This document shows positions 59,522 to 64,000 of a stretch of DNA of 64,000 bases, in pieces. The stretch lies in the NCBI GenBank assembly GCA_016783135.1, contig JADHXC010000006.1, forward strand, positions 1 to 64,000, written 5' to 3'. Position numbers and translations under genes: made by a program. The stretch's first letter is position 1, and each line of letters opens with the position of its first letter. The notes beneath the pieces are model-generated. The model did not search any database. It had not been told where the DNA came from and saw only the letters and a list, made by a program, of their open reading frames with translations. The DNA comes from Dehalococcoidales bacterium. Its GTDB lineage: Bacteria > Chloroflexota > Dehalococcoidia > Dehalococcoidales > Fen-1064.

Positions 59522-59920
59522 ATGGACCAGGTAAAAGCCGTTATTAAACTCAATGAAGGTATCATCGAACTGGAGGGACCGGTAGAGTTCGTTGAACGGT
59601 ATCTGGAGAGGTACGGGTCTGCCATCAAAGGACTGCCGGCTATGGAGCCTAAGCGCGTCAGTCCTCCACGAGATGTGAAGGCCCGTGGTAAGGCGCGAGG
59701 AGGCCAGCGTTCGTGTACCCGGGCCATTCGTGCTGAGGTCAAAGCGGGTTTCTTCGACGAGCCTAAGTCGACTCGGGCGGTCAAAGAGCGCCTGACGGAG
59801 AAAGGTGTGTCGTGCTCCACTGGTCTCCTGCGTACCAGTCTCAAGAAGGTTGTGGATGAAGGACGGTTGAGTCCGACCGGAAGAGGGAGAGCCCGAGTAT
59901 ACAGCCGGACAGGCGAGTAG
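59522..59920 (+). CDS. Hypothetical protein, possible HTH C-terminus
   Basis: MDQVKAVIKLNEGIIELEGPVEFVERYLERYGSAIKGL...; upstream RBS-like AGGAGGGCAC. Confidence 0.6.
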   Translation: MDQVKAVIKLNEGIIELEGPVEFVERYLERYGSAIKGLPAMEPKRVSPPRDVKARGKARGGQRSCTRAIRAEVKAGFFDEPKSTRAVKERLTEKGVSCSTGLLRTSLKKVVDEGRLSPTGRGRARVYSRTGE

Positions 59921-60223
59921 AGTGTAGCCTTACCACCGGCGGAGTCATCAGAGACAGCTTCTCCGGCATCAGAGAAGAGATCTTCGTGACTGACCGCAGT
60001 CAGGGCGCTATCCGGTACTACCCTGAACATATCAAGACAGGGCAGAGTTGCCTGCCTCTTCAACGATAGGTACGGCCGGTGCGGACCGGTAGCCAACGAG
60101 ACGTTTCACAAACGACTGAAGTGTGCAGCGGATGACGCGATGTCTCGAATTGCTGGGATCAAGCCCAAGCTGTCAGGAAATCGAGTAAACAGCTGACCGC
60201 GCAGGTTTCGGAGAAATGAAGTG

Positions 60224-61843
60224 CTAGTAGACTAGCTGGAAGACCTTCTCGAAAGTTTTACCTTTTGTACGGTATGGTGGAGCTGTGGGGACGATATCTA
60301 GAACCGATACCACCTCACTGGTCGAGTTATCCGGAGGCAGGGGCAGGGTATACCTGATGGTCATCTTGTCGTCATTAGCCTCTACGCTTTTGATGAAAGA
60401 CCTCAAGAAAGACCTCCTTTCAAATAGCCCCTCCGTATCCAGGAATTGACGCAGTTCGTGAACATAGGTGAGTACCTTTTTGGTATCGATTTCTTCAGCC
60501 CGCCTGTCCAACTGAGACTGTTCCACTTCCAGCCTGGTTTTCCTTAACTGTTCGATCTTGTCCTGGACATCTTCCAGTCTCCTGCCCATTCTCCTGGGGT
60601 CAACGGCTTTCGTTTCAATAAAGTCGTAGAGCCGTCCCAAACGCTCCTCCCATTCCTCGATTTCCCGGTCGATAACCGCCAGTTCGCCTTCATATTTCTG
60701 GTTGGTGCTGTCGATTTCGCGGTTACTTAGTTCAATAAGATCCATCATGTTCTTGTCGGAAAGGATATAGCCTCTGACCTTGTCGCTGATATAGTTTTCG
60801 ATCTTGTCCTTGGGCAGATGCTGGCTGGGGCAGGTATCTTTACCTTTCGAATAGGTCGTGCCGCACACATAATAATGAAATCTCCCCGACTTGGCTCCAT
60901 AACCGATGTAGGCTGCGCCGCACTTTTGGCATTTGATGAGTCCGCTAAGCAGGTAGCTGCTGCTGGTAACACGCGGATGGGTTACCTTCGGTGCCCGGGA
61001 GGCAAGAGTCATCTGCACTTTATCGAAAAGCTGCCGGTCGATGATGGCGGGCCAGGCACCATCCTTGATCACGGGGGGCAAATTCTTGCTGGACTTGCCT
61101 GTGTGTCTCTTACCATAAACCAGGCGGCCGGTGTAGACTTCGTTGCCCAGTATCTTGTGAAGACGCTGCTTGCCCCATTTCCCACCGGCAGGGGCGAGTA
61201 TTCCATCCTTGTTAAGACCTTTGGCTATCTCTTTGAGTCCTTTATCCCCGGACAGCTCGTTAAAGATTCGTTGAATTATCGGGACCTGGTTGGGATCGGG
61301 TTCAAGAGAGTTCCGGGACTTATCACCGTCTTTGACTTTCTTTCTCATGTATCCGAAGGGCGCCCGGCTGCCGTTGAAGAAGCCACGGCTGGCGTTCTCA
61401 CGCAGGCCCCGTGTGATGTCCTGGGCAAGGTTTGACGAGTAGAACTCGTCTATTACCTCGATAATACCTTCCATCAGTCGCCCGGTAGGCGTATCCTCTA
61501 TCGGCTCGTTTATCGATACAACCTGGATGCCCTGCTTTCTCAGCAACGACTTGTAGATGATTGAGTCCTCGCGGTTCCGGGCAAAACGGGAGAGTTTCCA
61601 GACCAGTATCATCTCGAATGGAGGGTGTTTCATCCGGGCAAGGCTTATCATTTCACGGAAAGCCGGCCTGGCAGTGCTCCGGCCGCTCTCCGCCTCGTCA
61701 ACGAACTCCTTGACCACGGAATAGCAGTTCCTGGCGGCGTACTCCCGCAACGCTTTCAGCTGTGCCGAAATGGACAGGTCGACGTCCTGGCGATCGGACG
61801 ATACCCTGGCATAGATCACTACTCGCTTTGAGTTGTTATCCAT
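60224..61843 (-). CDS. Large serine recombinase (resolvase N-terminus, recombinase domain, zinc ribbon, coiled coil)
   Basis: VVIYARVSSDRQDVDLSISAQLKALREYA, LVWKLSRFARNREDSI, YLLSGLIKCQKCGAAYIGYG...YYVCGTTYSKGKDTC. Confidence 0.95.
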   Translation of the reverse strand: MDNNSKRVVIYARVSSDRQDVDLSISAQLKALREYAARNCYSVVKEFVDEAESGRSTARPAFREMISLARMKHPPFEMILVWKLSRFARNREDSIIYKSLLRKQGIQVVSINEPIEDTPTGRLMEGIIEVIDEFYSSNLAQDITRGLRENASRGFFNGSRAPFGYMRKKVKDGDKSRNSLEPDPNQVPIIQRIFNELSGDKGLKEIAKGLNKDGILAPAGGKWGKQRLHKILGNEVYTGRLVYGKRHTGKSSKNLPPVIKDGAWPAIIDRQLFDKVQMTLASRAPKVTHPRVTSSSYLLSGLIKCQKCGAAYIGYGAKSGRFHYYVCGTTYSKGKDTCPSQHLPKDKIENYISDKVRGYILSDKNMMDLIELSNREIDSTNQKYEGELAVIDREIEEWEERLGRLYDFIETKAVDPRRMGRRLEDVQDKIEQLRKTRLEVEQSQLDRRAEEIDTKKVLTYVHELRQFLDTEGLFERRSFLRSFIKSVEANDDKMTIRYTLPLPPDNSTSEVVSVLDIVPTAPPYRTKGKTFEKVFQLVY

Positions 61844-61857
61844 AGGAAGCCCCCTTT

Positions 61858-62136
61858 CTAAAGATGCCTGTGAAATCCCTCTACCATGAGAGGACGAGTA
61901 CGCTCTATCTGCGGCGCAAGCAGGTTGCTGTTCCGTGCCATCAACACTGTAAGTATGACTCTAGCCGGGAAATCCTGTATCACCAGTGGATTGGCGATTG
62001 CCACCAACCCCTCGTCATCTCCATCATCCGTGAGAGTGATCCTCTCCGCGATGTGAGCCCTTCCCATCTTGATTGCCATGTCCACCAGGGAGTCCGGTAA
62101 GACCCCTCTGCCTTTCCTCGGGAAAAAGCCATTCAA
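61858..62136 (-). CDS. Small uncharacterised ORF directly upstream of the recombinase, possibly 5'-truncated
   Basis: Ends 15 nt before the recombinase ATG; LPDSLVDMAIKMGRAHIAERITLTDDGDDEGLVAIANPLVIQDFPARVILTVLMARNSNLLAPQIE. Confidence 0.45.
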   Translation of the reverse strand: MNGFFPRKGRGVLPDSLVDMAIKMGRAHIAERITLTDDGDDEGLVAIANPLVIQDFPARVILTVLMARNSNLLAPQIERTRPLMVEGFHRHL

Positions 62137-62847
62137 ACCGTAAATGTTGGCATCGGGATCGTGATGATTGCCGTGGGTGTAAGCGGTCTGCTGACAACCG
62201 TAGTCTTACCTCCAATGATCGGTCTGTTCGAATCACTAGGAGCTGATTTGCCACTGGCAACAAAGTTCGTGGTTGCGGTTGCCAGTTTCATAATCGATAA
62301 CAAGTTCTACATACTAGCTGCATTGATTGGCTTCCCCATTGTGGTTGCTGTTTGTGGAAATGCTCCCTCGGTCAGGTACATTATCGATAGGCTGCTGCTG
62401 CATATTCCGCTGGTCGGACAGGCTATTCTGAGAACGAACCTCTTCCACTTTTGCCGCACATCCGCGATGCTTCTAGAAGCAGGGATGCAGATTCCCAATG
62501 CGCTGGCGATTTGTATTCGCACTGTTGCGAACAGCAGAATTCGTGCTGCTCTTACTGAAGGAGAAATGAGACTCTCGCGAGGCCAGACCTTTTCTCAAGC
62601 CATGGCGGCAACTGGCGTGTTCCATAGTAGTTCGATTGAAGCTCTAGTTGTAGGCGAGCAGATCGGTGACCTGGAGTCTGCACTGAAGAACATTGCCGGC
62701 CATTATGAAAGGACCAGTACTGAAAGGATGGATAGTCTGGTATCTATGATAGAACCTGCGCTCACAGTAGTGATTGGGCTGGGCGTCGGCTTGATTGCTG
62801 TTTCGATTATCTCACCCATGTATTCTCTTCCTGGAAGCTTGCCATAG
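62101..62847 (+). pseudogene. C-terminal fragment of PilC/GspF-type pilus inner-membrane protein
   Basis: VLPPMIGLFESLGADLPLATKFVVAVASFI, LRTNLFHFCRTSAMLLEAGMQIPNALAI, EALVVGEQIGDLESALKNIAGHYE; in-frame stop at 62098-62100 and no N-terminal half upstream. Confidence 0.7.
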
Positions 62848-62881
62848 TCATTTGCCAATGGTGATGGTTTGACACATCGTT

Positions 62882-63541
62882 GTGAGAGAGGACAGCGTTA
62901 GCGATATGGAATCACTGAAAACCCGTATACGTAGAAAACGCACGATTATGATGCTAGCTATTATTCTTCTATGTGGTGCGTTGCTGGTAGCCTATTTCCA
63001 GTGGGGTCTGGATTATTTGTACCTCAAGGCAGTGACGAAGCCCAACACCGAGAACCAGCAACTTGCTTTTCAGATTGAGTCTGCCAGGGGAGAGCTTGCA
63101 GATATACCCAATCTCGTTGATGAACGAGAACAGCAGTTGGCACATGCCCAGGAGCTTCTGGCCAGCGAGCTGGATAAAACACCCCGTGAACTCGACATCA
63201 ACAATATCATCCGAACCATTCTTCAGATAGCCAGTCGGTCTGGAGTCACTGCTCTTCCCCTGACAACAACACTTCCTGAATACCAGGTCCTGAACCACTA
63301 TGAATACGGCCACTGGCATATTGCTATGTCGGTCACGGGGAAGTTCCAGAATCTAGCCAACTTCGTCAACAGCCTCGACGGAAAGGATATATCAAATGCC
63401 ACCGTCGCGCAGGTAGTCGTGAACCCATGCAATGAGAATCCGGAAATATCGAGTATTCGGAACAATAACGTGTTCGTAAGCAGCAACCTCGAATTCCTTG
63501 TGTATGTCATCTCGGGAGATCATGATGAGACGTTCAGGTAA
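62882..63541 (+). CDS. PilO/PilN-like pilus assembly protein
   Basis: Single N-terminal TM (IMMLAIILLCGALLVAYF) then coiled coil and PilO-like C-terminal domain; next to PilC-like and PilM-like genes. Confidence 0.55.
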   Translation: MREDSVSDMESLKTRIRRKRTIMMLAIILLCGALLVAYFQWGLDYLYLKAVTKPNTENQQLAFQIESARGELADIPNLVDEREQQLAHAQELLASELDKTPRELDINNIIRTILQIASRSGVTALPLTTTLPEYQVLNHYEYGHWHIAMSVTGKFQNLANFVNSLDGKDISNATVAQVVVNPCNENPEISSIRNNNVFVSSNLEFLVYVISGDHDETFR

Positions 63542-64000
63542 GTCGTATGCGACGCTTAACATCACTGCCAGAGAGATAAGACTGCTTTCTGCAGACAGGA
63601 AAGGTGTGCAGTATTGGTCTAGCGAGGAACTCCCGTCAGGTTGGCTCAAGGATGGCCACATCTTAGAACCCGAGGGCGTCGGGGCAGCCATAAGATCCCT
63701 CTTTGAATCTGCCGGGATACCTCGAAGTGACGTTATCATCTGTGTAACGGGACTACCTTTCACCTACCGCATGGTGAAACTCCCGTTCATGAAACAAGGC
63801 ATGGTGAGAGGCTCCATCAGGCATTTCATGAGCAAAGAAATGTCAATTCCTGCTGAGCAGATGTGTTTGTCCTGGGCGACTATCGATGAAAGTGATGGCG
63901 AGGTCACGTACCTTGTATTGGGTGTTGACCAGGAGATCGCAGATGCCATAGCTAGAACGATGAAAGAGGCCAGGATAAGGCGTTGGACTATGGATCTGAA
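63522..64000 (+). CDS. PilM-like actin-fold protein, truncated by window end
   Basis: Open from ATG 63522 to the window edge: LNITAREIRLLSADRKGVQYWSSEELPSGWLKDGHILEPEGVGAAIRSLFESAGIPRSDVIICVTGLPFTYRMVKLPFM. Confidence 0.65.
   Translation, partial: MMRRSGKSYATLNITAREIRLLSADRKGVQYWSSEELPSGWLKDGHILEPEGVGAAIRSLFESAGIPRSDVIICVTGLPFTYRMVKLPFMKQGMVRGSIRHFMSKEMSIPAEQMCLSWATIDESDGEVTYLVLGVDQEIADAIARTMKEARIRRWTMDL

Overview
64 kb window from what looks like a Chloroflexota (Dehalococcoidia-like) chromosome. This is inferred from gene content and Fe-S-rich redox clusters; no search was run. Most of it is housekeeping and metabolic sequence: an oligopeptide ABC transporter, an Fe-S/flavin redox cluster ending in a CooC-like ATPase, purC, a his operon, NfeD/slipin genes, birA, mutS2 with an EF-G-like GTPase, etfAB, prmC-prfA, an ABC exporter, five tRNAs, an aldolase/RraA/2-hydroxyacid dehydrogenase operon, a typA/DEAD helicase/RRM/S21 block, an acyl-CoA dehydrogenase, a large serine recombinase, and a broken pilC followed by pilus-like genes. 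Observations most worth following up: (1) one ORF holding two tandem short-form HisG domains with complementary motif erosion, beside a HisZ-like gene; (2) a Vms1-like (VLRF1/eRF1-superfamily) release-factor candidate abutting mutS2, with an EF-G paralog divergently adjacent, suggesting a ribosome-rescue island; (3) a MITE-like, GC-rich hairpin repeat family placed directly at stop codons; (4) a 25-bp tandem hairpin repeat running into the 3' end of birA; (5) a large serine recombinase at the truncation point of pilC. All product names come from reading motifs in the translations.
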